This document shows, in pieces, positions 15,667 to 23,925 of a stretch of DNA of 32,515 bases. A program made the position numbers and the translations under genes. The notes below the pieces were generated by a model, which did not search any database, was not told where the DNA came from, and was given only the letters and a program-made list of their open reading frames with translations. This DNA comes from Methyloceanibacter sp. (GTDB lineage Bacteria > Pseudomonadota > Alphaproteobacteria > Rhizobiales > Methyloligellaceae). The DNA lies in assembly GCA_016649675.1 (NCBI GenBank), contig JAENXG010000002.1, positions 1-32,515 of the forward strand, read 5' to 3'. Each line of letters opens with the position of its first letter. Within the stretch, counting starts at the first letter, position 1.

Positions 15667-16084
15667 AACGCGTTCCTCGCACCGACGAAACTATATGAGA
15701 GAATGTGCGCGCCCTATACCCCAACCCCGCAAGCGGCGCGTAGCGTAAGCGGGCACCGCGCTAGCTCCCGGAAGAGTCTATCCGGAAGGGCCCCCGACGC
15801 ATTCCCCCTCTGCCTTCATCGTTAACGAATTTTTAGGGCTAAAAAAAGTTTAATCGGCAGGTATGGTTTACGCGCCATAAGACTTTAATTTTGCTGGCAG
15901 ATTCTGGTGCCCAGAGGGTGCGAATTGCGTAAGAAGGGATGCCTTGGTTGCAGGAAGGTAACGGTTGCGCCGCTTAAGGCCATCACAAAATCGCCTCGCC
16001 TCCTTCTGCACTGCACCCAAAAAGCGTCCCAATCGGACGTGAGGACTAGGCGCCCGATACGGACAAATCGAGGGGGAGAACTTC
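15667..16084. other. Divergent control region, no gene seen; near-match CtrA site
   Basis: This 418-base gap separates the large repeat protein (leftward) from the Hpt gene (rightward). It contains the most AT-rich stretch nearby (15820-15900). At 15822-15836 it has TTAA-N7-TTAG, one base off the CtrA full site. Short open frames at 15868-16095 show no codon bias or family likeness and are ignored. CtrA control is only a suggestion, fitting for a polar-growth protein. Confidence 0.4.
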
Positions 16085-16477
16085 ATGGCGAGTGAAATGG
16101 CGGCGGCATGGATCGAAAGCGGGCCCCAAGGGCGGAAGGGGTCCGTGCGACCCGTCGATCTCGTCTACCTGTCGCGCTTCACCCTCGGCGAGCGCGCGCT
16201 CGAGCGCGAGGTGCTCGAGCTCTTCTGCACGCAGTCGCTCGTCTATCTCGAGCGGCTTAGCGGGGCGCAGTCCGACAAGGACTGGAAAGACGCAGCCCAT
16301 TCGCTCAAAGGATCGGCGCGGGCCATCGGCGCCTGGCGCACAGCGGAGGCTGCCGAACGCGCCGAGGCGCTCTCGGGCGACGCCTTGGCCAATTCCCGGG
16401 CTCGCAGCATAAGCGAGGTCGAAACCTCGTTGAGCGAGGCCAACACCTATATCGGCTCGCTGCTCATGGACAGCTGA
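16085..16477 (+). CDS. Hpt (histidine phosphotransfer) domain protein
   Basis: This 130-residue protein is a single Hpt four-helix domain with phospho-acceptor His 72 in AAHSLKGSARAIGA, the standard HxLKG signature. Hpt proteins relay phosphoryl groups between hybrid kinases and response regulators. No kinase or regulator gene adjoins it. The hybrid kinase CckA encoded 12 kb away normally uses ChpT, a dimeric protein unlike this one, so the partner here is unknown. The ATG follows a good GGGGGAG site. The N-terminal 20 residues are probably flexible. Confidence 0.85.
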   Translation: MASEMAAAWIESGPQGRKGSVRPVDLVYLSRFTLGERALEREVLELFCTQSLVYLERLSGAQSDKDWKDAAHSLKGSARAIGAWRTAEAAERAEALSGDALANSRARSISEVETSLSEANTYIGSLLMDS

Positions 16478-16497
16478 CGCGCGGACCCGAATAAAAA

Positions 16498-16514
16498 GCG
16501 CCGCGAAGGCGCTG
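16498..16514. terminator. Small hairpin after the Hpt gene
   Basis: A six-base-pair stem (AGCGCC/GGCGCT) closes a GCGAA loop 21 bases after the Hpt stop. The A-run AATAAAAA in front would be a T-tract only on the minus strand; the plus side has a weakly T-rich CTCACTTTC. It may end the Hpt transcript, with low certainty. Confidence 0.35.
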
Positions 16515-16648
16515 GAGTCTCACTTTCAATTGCCCTATAGAGCACGGGCCGCGAGCGGGCACTCCTTCTCGCGCCTACACCTTTCGGGCGCGAGTGTCAG
16601 CCTCTGCCCGGTCCCCAAGATTGGACGACAGCTCAGCCCGCCAATGTC

Positions 16649-16969
16649 ATGGCCAGGATCACCTTTATTCAGAGCGACGGGGTCGAGCGGGTGGTCGAGG
16701 CCGAGCCCGGCATGACGGTGATGGAGGCCGCGGTGAAGAATTCGATCGCCGGCATTGCCGCCGAATGCGGCGGCGCCTGCGCTTGCGCGACCTGCCATGT
16801 CTATGTGGCGGAGGCTTGGCGGGAGCCGACCGGGCGCCCAGAGCAGATGGAGGAGGACATGCTCGATTTCGCCTTCGACATCAGGCCGGAGAGCCGGCTG
16901 AGCTGTCAGATCAAGATTACCGATGCGCTCGACGGCCTCGTGGTGCGCATCCCTGAGAAGCAATTCTGA
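16649..16969 (+). CDS. [2Fe-2S] ferredoxin, adrenodoxin/FdVI type
   Basis: This 106-residue ferredoxin has the cluster ligands C40, C46, C49 (C-x5-C-x2-C in ECGGACACATC) and C86 (LSCQIKI), the vertebrate-type or bacterial adrenodoxin-like pattern. ACATCHVYV and EEDMLDFAF are family hallmarks. An additional Cys 44 is present. The reductase gene starts eight bases after its stop, so the two probably form one electron-transfer pair: NADPH to FNR to this ferredoxin and on to an unknown acceptor such as a P450, oxygenase or Fe-S assembly enzyme. No acceptor gene is visible nearby. Confidence 0.92.
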   Translation: MARITFIQSDGVERVVEAEPGMTVMEAAVKNSIAGIAAECGGACACATCHVYVAEAWREPTGRPEQMEEDMLDFAFDIRPESRLSCQIKITDALDGLVVRIPEKQF

Positions 16970-16977
16970 GCTCTGCC

Positions 16978-18006
16978 ATGTCAGAGGACGTGATCAAGAC
17001 CGACGCCGTCATCGTGGGCGCAGGCCCCGTGGGCCTCTTTGCCGTGTTCGAGCTCGGCCTCGTCGACGTGAAGGCCCATGTCGTCGACATTCTCGACCGC
17101 CCCGGCGGCCAATGCGCCGAGCTCTATCCCGAGAAGCCCATCTACGACATCCCGGGGCTTACCGTGGTCACGGGCCAGGAGCTGACCGACCGGCTCATGG
17201 AGCAGATCAAGCCCTTCGGTGCCGAGTTCCATTTCAATCAGCGGGTCGAAAGTCTCGAGCGCCTCGATCACGGCTTCAGGCTCACCACCGATGAGGGCAC
17301 CAAGCTCGAATGCAAGATCCTCGTGATCGCCGCGGGCGGCGGGTCCTTCACGCCGAAGCGGCCGCCGCTTCCCGGCATCGAGCATTACGAAGGAACATCG
17401 GTCTTCTACTCCGTGCGCAAGATGGAGAATTTCAGGGGCCGCGACGTGCTCATCGTCGGCGGCGGCGATTCAGCGCTCGATTGGACCTTGAACTTGCAGC
17501 CGGTCGCCAAGTCGCTGACCCTGCTGCACCGCCGCGCCGAGTTCCGCGCCGCGCCGGCGTCGGTGCAGAAGATGCTCGCACTCGTCGAGAGCGGCGATAT
17601 CAGCTTCAAGCTCGGTCAGGTGACGGAGCTGCACGGGGAGGGTGGCAAGCTCACTTCGGTGACGGTGAAGGGCGCCGACGGTGCCACCTTCGAGCAGCCT
17701 GCCGAGGTCATGCTGCCCTTCTTCGGTCTCACCATGAAGCTTGGGCCGGTCGCCGACTGGGGCCTCAATCTGCAAGAGAACCTGATCCCGGTCGACACCG
17801 CGAAGTTCGAGACGAGCGAGCCCCGCATCTTCGCCATCGGCGACATCAACACTTATCCGGGCAAGCTGAAGCTCATCCTGTCGGGCTTCCACGAGGCCGC
17901 GCTCATGGCGCAGCAGGCCCATAAATATGTCTATCCCGACAAGAAGCTGATCTTCCAATACACCACGTCGTCATCGAGCCTGCAGAAGAAGCTCGGCGTG
18001 AAGTGA
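16978..18006 (+). CDS. Ferredoxin-NADP+ reductase, thioredoxin-reductase-like type
   Basis: This 342-residue flavoprotein has two dinucleotide folds: FAD site VGAGPVG (13-19) and NADP site VGGGDSALD (160-168). The C-terminal FAD motif is AIGDINTYPGKLKLI. It lacks the redox CxxC of thioredoxin reductase and has the extended C-terminus (QYTTSSSSLQKKLGV) characteristic of the homodimeric FNRs of Bacillus YumC and Rhodopseudomonas type (EC 1.18.1.2). It moves electrons between NADPH and ferredoxin in the cytoplasm. The ferredoxin gene lies immediately upstream. An operon-end dispersed repeat begins 51 bases downstream. Confidence 0.93.
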   Translation: MSEDVIKTDAVIVGAGPVGLFAVFELGLVDVKAHVVDILDRPGGQCAELYPEKPIYDIPGLTVVTGQELTDRLMEQIKPFGAEFHFNQRVESLERLDHGFRLTTDEGTKLECKILVIAAGGGSFTPKRPPLPGIEHYEGTSVFYSVRKMENFRGRDVLIVGGGDSALDWTLNLQPVAKSLTLLHRRAEFRAAPASVQKMLALVESGDISFKLGQVTELHGEGGKLTSVTVKGADGATFEQPAEVMLPFFGLTMKLGPVADWGLNLQENLIPVDTAKFETSEPRIFAIGDINTYPGKLKLILSGFHEAALMAQQAHKYVYPDKKLIFQYTTSSSSLQKKLGVK

Positions 18007-18056
18007 CGCCTCGCGTCGTTGGTCGTCTGGTTTCGCGGCCGTGAAACCCCTCACGA

Positions 18057-18143
18057 GTCATGGCCGGGCATGTCCCGGCCATCCACGTCTTTCACCTTGG
18101 CGAGGTCTTAATCGTGGATGCCCGCGACAAGCGCGGGCATGAC
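18057..18143. repeat. Dispersed intergenic inverted repeat, copy 2
   Basis: It has the same design as the copy at 11438-11523: GTCATGGCCGGGCATGTCCC at the left, CCATCCACGTCTTT in the middle and CGTGGATGCCCGCGACAAGC...GGGCATGAC at the right. It lies between the converging FNR and methyltransferase genes and may form a bidirectional 3'-end structure. Confidence 0.87.
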
Positions 18144-18179
18144 GAATTCGATGATCTAGCTGGTGCTTAACGCGCGCTG

Positions 18180-19184
18180 TCAGGCCAGCGAGCGGTAGAG
18201 CGAGATCTCGTAGGGGCTGAACAGCTTCACCTTGATGCGCTCCTGCAGGGGCAGCTCGAGACGCTGGAACACGCCGCTCTCGTCAATGAGATCGGTCGCC
18301 ACCGGATCGATGAGGATGAGATAGAGCCGGCGCGGCCGCTTGCGGTAGGAGACGACGAGGTTATGCAACACCTCGGCGAACACCTCCCGCGCGAACGGGT
18401 TGAAGAAGTAGTGGACGGACTCGCCCTCGGGCGGCCCGAGCGCGCTCGCATCATCGAGCACGCATTCGACCGTGCGGCATTTCATGCGGCTGCGCGGGAA
18501 CTGGGCGATGTTCATTATGGCGTCGTCGTGCAGCTCCTCGGCGAACTCGATGCCGCCGATGGCGGCGAAGGGGTGCTCTGAGGCGAGCAGCAGCACGCGC
18601 CCCTTGCCCGCGCCGTAATCGACGAAGGTCAGCCGCGAGAGATCGTAATCGATTGAGGCGAGCGTCCAGGCGAACAGGGCGCAGGGCGTCGGCCGGTAGT
18701 CGTGCCCATATTGCCGATTTTCGCCGCGGATGGTCAGGCCCGCGAGCGCCACGTGGTCCTTGGTCGGCACGAAGAAGAGCGACTCGGTGTGGCGGTCGAG
18801 CACGCGCTCATGCAGGCGGATGAGATATTCGCGGTAGTCGTGCCGCAGCCGCTCGGGACGCGTGAGATCCTTGAGCATGGCGCCCGTGCGCTCGAGCTCG
18901 GGCAAGACATTGTCGCGGCCGATCTCGACGGCGCGCGCGATCCCGACCTTGCTCGCGGCGACCGCGGTCGCGGTTCGATTTTTCGTCTTGTCGGCAAGAC
19001 GCGCCACGCGCTCAGCGGCACGGTCGTTGGTCGCGGCGGCGGGGGCTGCCTTGCGGCCAACCATCTTCGACCACGCTTCGCGGCTTGCGGCGAGCGCGTT
19101 CGTTGCGAGGTCTTTGACGCGCCGGCGCGACGGTGCGATGGGCTGCGATCCCGCCTTATCCGACCTGTGGGGTACGACCGACAT
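18180..19184 (-). CDS. Class I SAM-dependent methyltransferase-like protein with basic N-terminal extension
   Basis: This 334-residue protein has a Rossmann-type SAM site VDYGAGKGR (~188-196), followed by an acidic residue at the end of the next strand (GIEFAEEL) and a likely motif IV segment HYFFNPFA. The first ~110 residues are Ala, Lys and Arg rich, and HTESLFFVPTKDHV precedes the fold. The target is unknown; the proteins usually called methyltransferase domain-containing have no settled role. The ATG at 19184 (MSVVPHRS) is preferred to the TTG at 19190. It is divergent from the sigma-factor gene, with 175 bases between. Confidence 0.72.
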   Translation of the reverse strand: MSVVPHRSDKAGSQPIAPSRRRVKDLATNALAASREAWSKMVGRKAAPAAATNDRAAERVARLADKTKNRTATAVAASKVGIARAVEIGRDNVLPELERTGAMLKDLTRPERLRHDYREYLIRLHERVLDRHTESLFFVPTKDHVALAGLTIRGENRQYGHDYRPTPCALFAWTLASIDYDLSRLTFVDYGAGKGRVLLLASEHPFAAIGGIEFAEELHDDAIMNIAQFPRSRMKCRTVECVLDDASALGPPEGESVHYFFNPFAREVFAEVLHNLVVSYRKRPRRLYLILIDPVATDLIDESGVFQRLELPLQERIKVKLFSPYEISLYRSLA

Positions 19185-19359
19185 GGACAATTATCCCCGC
19201 GCTTGCGCAAAGATTGGGCAGCTTGCCGCCCAAAGCAAGCGCTTTTTGCCAGCCGCTTCAAGGGCGCCAGGCTTGGTCCCCCCAAATATGCTATCCTTTT
19301 GATTCGCGTGGGGTGTTTCCGCGCGGCCAGCACTCACCCAAGCGGCGGGGGACGACTAG

Positions 19360-19923
19360 GTGCAGGCAGAGGAATTCCACGAATCTATACGGCCCGGCCT
19401 CATTGCCATGCTGCCGCGGCTGAAGCGCTTTGCCGACCTGATGGTGGGCGCGCGCAAGGAAGGTACCGCACTCCTTGGCCGGGCGCTTCAACGCATGCTC
19501 GCCGAGCAGCACCGCTACCAGCGGGGCACGGCGCTCGATCGCTGGGCCTTCGCCGAGCTCTATCGGCATTGGCTGAACGAGCTGCGCGGCCACGCCGATC
19601 CCATGGGCCAGGCGAAGACCGACGATGCGAGCTTCGAGCGTCTCTTCCGCAAAGAGGGGGGTGCGGAGGTCGACGCGCTGACAGCGAGCTTCCTCGGCAA
19701 TTTGCCGCCGCAGCAGCGCCTGACCCTGCTCCTCGTCTATGGCGAGAGATTCGACCACATCGATGCGGGGCGCGTGCTCGATGTTCCAGCCGACACGATC
19801 GGGGTACGTCTCGTCCGCATCAGCGCCACTCTCGCCGACCGGCTGAGCGCGCGCGGGCAAATGCTGCCGGGCGCCACGATCGAGACGCTCTACCCGGAAG
19901 GGCCTAGCAAGGGACTATCATGA
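19360..19923 (+). CDS. Divergent ECF-type RNA polymerase sigma factor
   Basis: This 187-residue protein looks like an atypical ECF sigma factor. The N-terminal half (ESIRPGLIAMLPRLKRFADLMVG) aligns by eye with region 2 of the EcfG-like group, but the usual DDLVQET-like segment is replaced. The C-terminal half (FLGNLPPQQRLTLLLVYGERFDHIDAGRVLDVPADTIGVRL, residues ~108-150) follows the region 4 helix-turn-helix pattern. The start is a GTG at 19360. Its TGA overlaps the ATG of the next gene (ATGA), typical of a sigma and anti-sigma pair. Degenerate region 2 leaves open whether it still binds core polymerase. Confidence 0.72.
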   Translation: MQAEEFHESIRPGLIAMLPRLKRFADLMVGARKEGTALLGRALQRMLAEQHRYQRGTALDRWAFAELYRHWLNELRGHADPMGQAKTDDASFERLFRKEGGAEVDALTASFLGNLPPQQRLTLLLVYGERFDHIDAGRVLDVPADTIGVRLVRISATLADRLSARGQMLPGATIETLYPEGPSKGLS

Positions 19924-20834
19924 CCGAACTCAGCGACGAACTGCTCGTGGCCTATGTCGACGGACAGCTGGCACGCAAACAGACCCGCGCGGTGGAGAAG
20001 GTGCTTGCGCAAGACGACGTCATCGCGCGGCGTGTCGATGCGCTGAAGGACGCCCACGGCCGGCTCGAGGCAGCCTTCGAGGCCATCCTCGCCGGCGAAG
20101 AGATCGACGTCTCGGCGAAGTCTGGTCCGCAACGCCCCGGAGTGTTCATCGAGTGGGCGACCGCGGCGAAGGTTGCGCTTGCCGGCGCGGGCCTCGCCGC
20201 CGCGCTCGTTCTGGCGATCGCCGGCTATGGCTGGCCGCTCGTCATGCCCGAGCTCGCCCGCCATCCTTCCGGCGCGACCGATCCGGACACTGTGGGCAGC
20301 CTCCCACCCTCATGGCAGGAGGAGGCCGCACGCGCGCAAGCACTTCTCGGCCGCGCAAGCTTGGAGGTTGGCCTTGAGAGCCAGGGCAATCACGACCTCA
20401 TCGCCTTCCAGCTCGGCCAGGCGATCGGGCCTGGCCTCAAGCTTCCCGATCTTCAGCCCCAAGGGTTCCGCTTCGTGCGGGCCCAGCTTTTGCGCGCAGG
20501 CGAGGAGCCTCTGGCGCAACTCTTATATCTCGGCACGAGCGGCGCGCCCCTTGCGCTCTACGCAAAGAAAGGTGGGGAAGGGAGCGGCGCCGTCTTCAAG
20601 CAATATGGCACGATCGGAAGCGTGGCGTGGTCGGAAGACGGTATCGCCTATCTCCTTGCCGGAGAGGGCGACCAAGCAAGCTTGATGCAGCTTGCTGCGC
20701 GCATCGCACAGGAACCGCAGGCGCCCGCCGCATCCGAAGCGGCATCGCACCCGGCACCTCGGCTCTCGGACCCGCAGAGCCCGTCTTACTCTCCGCTGCC
20801 AAAGCCTCTGACCGAACCCACGCCGGCACCTTAG
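19920..20834 (+). CDS. Membrane-bound anti-sigma factor
   Basis: This 304-residue protein starts with TELSDELLVAYVDGQLARKQ, the usual beginning of anti-sigma factor proteins, followed by a helical cytoplasmic domain to about residue 75. One membrane helix lies at ~80-102 (AAKVALAGAGLAAALVLAIAG). The periplasmic part (105-270) ends in a Pro-rich tail. No HxxxCxxC zinc motif is present, so redox control of the ZAS kind is unlikely. The four-base overlap with the sigma gene supports the pairing. The repeated ALYAKKGG and GIAYLLAGEG segments suggest a sensing or folding domain of unknown ligand. Confidence 0.78.
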   Translation: MTELSDELLVAYVDGQLARKQTRAVEKVLAQDDVIARRVDALKDAHGRLEAAFEAILAGEEIDVSAKSGPQRPGVFIEWATAAKVALAGAGLAAALVLAIAGYGWPLVMPELARHPSGATDPDTVGSLPPSWQEEAARAQALLGRASLEVGLESQGNHDLIAFQLGQAIGPGLKLPDLQPQGFRFVRAQLLRAGEEPLAQLLYLGTSGAPLALYAKKGGEGSGAVFKQYGTIGSVAWSEDGIAYLLAGEGDQASLMQLAARIAQEPQAPAASEAASHPAPRLSDPQSPSYSPLPKPLTEPTPAP

Positions 20835-20850
20835 CCGCGAACGGCGGCGC

Positions 20851-21294
20851 TCACCGCGCCATGCGCGCCGAGGGCGTGTAGTCCCCGGCGAGAAAGCGGT
20901 TGAGGTCGAGCCTGATCGCTGCGGTGCGCTCTTTGTTGCAGTAGTTGAGGTCGTCCTTGATGGTGTCGAACACCGACTGGCGGGTGTAGTCGTAGGCGCG
21001 CGCGATCTTCGGTATCTGCTCGGGCGGTATGCCTGAGCGCGCTTCGGCCGCGAGGAAGTCGGATCGGAGCTGATCGGGATTGAAGACGAAGCCGCAATGG
21101 GTCGCCCGCGCCGAGGTCCACCCCACCTGCATCGGCCTCGCCAGAGGATCCTCGGGCGCCACGGTGCGGGCCTCGATCTCCGTGGACGCGCCTTCTTTAT
21201 TCCTGAGCTTGCCCACGCTGCTGCATGCCGACAGAGCAACGAGGAGCGCCGCGGCAAATGCCGCATAGACCGCGATCTTTGAGGTCCCTCCCAT
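20851..21294 (-). CDS. Small lipoprotein of unknown function
   Basis: This 147-residue protein has a signal peptide and lipobox LSAC (Cys 24), then SSVGKLRN. The mature part has two further Cys residues (THCGF and NYCNKE), possibly a disulfide, and a helical segment IPKIARAYDYTRQSVFDTIKD. I do not recognise the family. It converges on the anti-sigma gene with 16 bases between stops, so transcripts may interfere. A possible minus-strand terminator (21361-21401) lies just upstream of its start. Confidence 0.68.
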   Translation of the reverse strand: MGGTSKIAVYAAFAAALLVALSACSSVGKLRNKEGASTEIEARTVAPEDPLARPMQVGWTSARATHCGFVFNPDQLRSDFLAAEARSGIPPEQIPKIARAYDYTRQSVFDTIKDDLNYCNKERTAAIRLDLNRFLAGDYTPSARMAR

Positions 21295-22076
21295 GGCGGG
21301 GCGATCTTATCGGTCGCGCGCCGGGAGCTAAAGGGGCGATAACGGGCTGAAACGGGCGCTAAAAACAGGAAAGGCGGAGCTTTGCGGCCCCGCCTCCCTG
21401 TACGATGTCGGCCTCACGCCCGTTCGGGACGATCAGTCGGCGCTCGCCGAGACCTTTCGGTCTCTGGACCACGCGCTCGGCTCCATGGTTGCCCATGCAG
21501 CGGCGGCGTGACCCGACCTCGGTCCTTATTTAGCGTCGCGTTGCTACGACGTGGTTCCCGCCCTGGCCGGGCTGGAGCCTGATCAGCGGTGGCATGCGCG
21601 GCGCAAAGTACCCTGTCGGTTCCGCCTCACGGTATTGCGGCGGTGCCGCCAGACCGCGGCACTTTGCACTTGCTCATTCCTCCGCCTTTAGCCGCCCATG
21701 GCAATGGACGACATTGGGCTTGCCTTGCCCCGTGAGCTTCACGTCTGCTTCCGATGCCGCCGGATTTCTCCACCGGCACTTTCCACAACCGCTCCAGTCA
21801 CAAACCAAGCATACATGAGCAAGCGCGAGGCGCATGGGGGAAGGAGAGGCTTATCCCCGCTATCCACCGCTCTGGTGGCGACGTGAGGAACTGGAGCGGG
21901 GGATGCCATCGCCTGGGTCCGTTGCCGCAGGCTCAATCCCGTCCTTGGCGCAAAGGGCCCGAGGGGAACGCGCTTGCTGGATGAAGCGCTTCCCATGGCC
22001 TCGAAGATGGTTAAACTAACGCCTTCGCGCGAGTGGGTTTCTGCGCGTTCCTGGCGGCGTTTTCCCGGGTAGATCC
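21295..22076. other. Region of about 780 bases without a convincing gene
   Basis: Nothing here has a good start, ribosome site and coding character together. One frame open from 21332 to a TGA at 21509-21511 looks protein-like near its end (SLYDVGLTPVRDDQSALAET...) but lacks any start codon, so it may be a gene remnant. A 61-codon frame at 21834-22019 has an ATG but atypical composition. On the minus strand a hairpin with T-tract lies at 21361-21401. The last ~60 bases should hold the promoter of the gene at 22077. Confidence 0.5.
21361..21401 (-). terminator. Possible intrinsic terminator, minus strand
   Basis: On the minus strand ACAGG-GGCGG-type arms (21397-21401 with 21365-21369, and 21390-21395 with 21372-21377) form an interrupted 11-bp stem followed by TTTTT. 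It would end a leftward transcript from the gene-poor region just before the lipoprotein gene. Confidence 0.4.
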
Positions 22077-22913
22077 ATGCGTGCTGTGGGCAACCACCGT
22101 GGCGCCCGCACGATCAGTCTAGCGTTGGTTGCGGGTTTGGTCGCGTTCGAGGCTGTTCTCGTGCTTTTCGCGGGAGCGGTCGGGATTCCCGGTCTCTATC
22201 TCGTCCGCTTCGCGGATGGCAGAGATGGCGCGCCGCAAGCGCAAATCGCCAAAGCGAACGATGACGGCGGCGAGAGCGTGGTCGCCAAGCTTCCCGAAGT
22301 TGAGAGCATGCCGAAACCGGCCCCTTCGGCGGCGAAGGCGGAGGACGCACCCGTTCCGGCCGGGGAGCCTCGGCTCGACGGTCTGGCAGACGAGCCGTCC
22401 TGGGATCGGGAGCACGCCGAACCCTCCGAGCATAAGTCCTTCGCCGCAGATTCTGCGGGGAGGGAAGTGCTCCCTTGGGCCGCGACCGAACCTGTGCCGC
22501 TCGAGGGGCCGGTCGACGCGACGGCCTCACTGGCCAAGCCAGCCGAACCGGCAGCGCCTGAAGCGCCGCACCCTGCGCTACCGCCTGCGCAGCTTCCGGC
22601 GAGCGCCGATGTCGAGGGTTGGGTGAAGGCGAAGGCCACCGAGATCAAGGGCGAGGATCGCGGCCGGCCGCTGTTCCATTTCGAGCTCTGGCTCGAGCCT
22701 CCCGAGGAGATGAAGCAACTTCTCGCCGCCGTCACCTACGATTTCAACACGCCCGCGGTGATGCCCCAGTCGCAAATCTCGAGCGAGCAGAAGACGGGGT
22801 TCCGCATCAGCGCCGGCGGGTTGACCTGCGCCGACAAGATCACGGTCACGCTCAAATTCAAGGACGGCCGCTCGCAGCAGGTCGCGGTCGACGGTTGCCG
22901 GCTCTTAGGCTGA
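22077..22913 (+). CDS. Membrane-anchored protein with YEATS-like C-terminal domain
   Basis: This 278-residue protein has one N-terminal membrane helix (~14-40) and a Pro/Ala/Glu-rich linker to about residue 180. The C-terminal ~80 residues, FHFELWLEPPEEMKQLLAAV, TYDFNTPAV, then KTGFRISAGG and ITVTLKFKDGR, follow the layout of prokaryotic YEATS (pYEATS) domains: an Ig-like fold with F-x-W-x-L-x-G/P-P, a Y-x-L/F-H/N-P-x-F-like turn and a final T-x-x-L-x-x-x-D-G strand. Two Cys (TCADK and GCRLL) could form a disulfide, which fits a periplasmic location. What it binds is unknown. It stands alone and converges on ycjF. Confidence 0.65.
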   Translation: MRAVGNHRGARTISLALVAGLVAFEAVLVLFAGAVGIPGLYLVRFADGRDGAPQAQIAKANDDGGESVVAKLPEVESMPKPAPSAAKAEDAPVPAGEPRLDGLADEPSWDREHAEPSEHKSFAADSAGREVLPWAATEPVPLEGPVDATASLAKPAEPAAPEAPHPALPPAQLPASADVEGWVKAKATEIKGEDRGRPLFHFELWLEPPEEMKQLLAAVTYDFNTPAVMPQSQISSEQKTGFRISAGGLTCADKITVTLKFKDGRSQQVAVDGCRLLG

Positions 22914-22938
22914 GCGTTCTCTTAAGCTAACACGCCGC

Positions 22939-23925
22939 TCAGCGCACGCCCGCGACCTCGGCGACAAGCTCGCGGAAGCGTGGCCTCTGAACCTCGATAT
23001 AGGGAAGCGGCCGGCACACATCGATGGCCGCGATGCCGATCCGTGTGGTCAGCGCCCCGTTGAACAAGCCTTCGCCGAGGCGCGCGGAGAGCTTGGCCGT
23101 CAACCCGTGGCCGATCATCTGCTGGATGACGTCGTCCCCGAGCGCAATGCCGCCGGTCAGGACGATATGGGTCACCACCATGCGCGCGAGCTTGAGCAGC
23201 GACAGCGTGCCGGGCCGTGCTCCATAAAGCGTGGCGAGCCGGCGCAGCATGCGCAAATTCTCGGTGCCCACGAACAGCATGTCGATCAGCGCGCCCGGGC
23301 TCACCGCCGTCACCACCGACACGCGCTTGGCCGACGCCGCCACGATGCCGCGCGCGAAGGGATCGAGCGGGGCGACCAGCGTGCGCTCGGTAAGCCGCAA
23401 CAGCTCGGCGGCATCCATGATGTCGTGCTCATGCTCGGCAAGCCGCGCCAATCCCCAGGCGAGGTCCTTGCGTCCGCCATAGAGGCGCTTCAGCCGCGCG
23501 GCGACATCGACGGCAAGCGGCTTGTCGTTCTGGCGTGCGGCGCTGTCCGCCTCGTGCCTGATCTTGCCGAGACGCCCGAGGCGCGCGAGCCCCGCCGCCT
23601 CGCGGAGAATGATCATCAGAAGCGCGAAAAGAACGAGACCTAACAGACCGACGGCTGCCCAGCCGATCCAGTCGTCCCGTGCGATCAGCGACAGCGCCCA
23701 GTCGTAGAGCCAGAGCGAGGCGGCGAGGCTTATGAGTCCGCCAAGGGCGCCCATGAGGATGGTTCCCCAGCGCAGCCCGCGGCCGAGGTCAGGCATGGTG
23801 CGCACCCACGGCACGGGCAGTTCAGCGGACTCCGTGGCAAGCGGTACCGGCAAAACCGGCGGCTCGAACAGCTCGACGTCTTCCACCCTGAAGGCGGTGG
23901 GCTTGCGGTGCTTCGTCTTGCTCAT
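22939..23925 (-). CDS. ycjF: YcjF family membrane protein (TIGR01620/DUF697)
   Basis: This 328-residue inner-membrane protein has two membrane helices near residues 55-77 and 85-107 and a soluble C-terminal DUF697 domain (VSVVTAVSPGALIDMLFVG, NLRMLRRLATLYGARPG, then LARMVVTHIVLTGGIALGDD). It is the partner of YcjX. Its ATG overlaps the ycjX stop by four bases (ATGA). In E. coli the ycjXF pair belongs to the phage-shock/envelope stress regulon, but no psp genes are seen here. Function is unproven, probably envelope stress related. Confidence 0.9.
   Translation of the reverse strand: MSKTKHRKPTAFRVEDVELFEPPVLPVPLATESAELPVPWVRTMPDLGRGLRWGTILMGALGGLISLAASLWLYDWALSLIARDDWIGWAAVGLLGLVLFALLMIILREAAGLARLGRLGKIRHEADSAARQNDKPLAVDVAARLKRLYGGRKDLAWGLARLAEHEHDIMDAAELLRLTERTLVAPLDPFARGIVAASAKRVSVVTAVSPGALIDMLFVGTENLRMLRRLATLYGARPGTLSLLKLARMVVTHIVLTGGIALGDDVIQQMIGHGLTAKLSARLGEGLFNGALTTRIGIAAIDVCRPLPYIEVQRPRFRELVAEVAGVR

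Noticed and set aside
18057..18143. Dispersed repeat as an insertion sequence end or attachment site
   Set aside because: No transposase or integrase and no target duplication; the same element recurs in two other intergenic gaps.
21834..22019. 61-codon frame starting MGEGEAYPRYPP
   Set aside because: Has an ATG but no good ribosome site, odd Trp/Arg-rich composition and no recognised family; not enough to call a gene.
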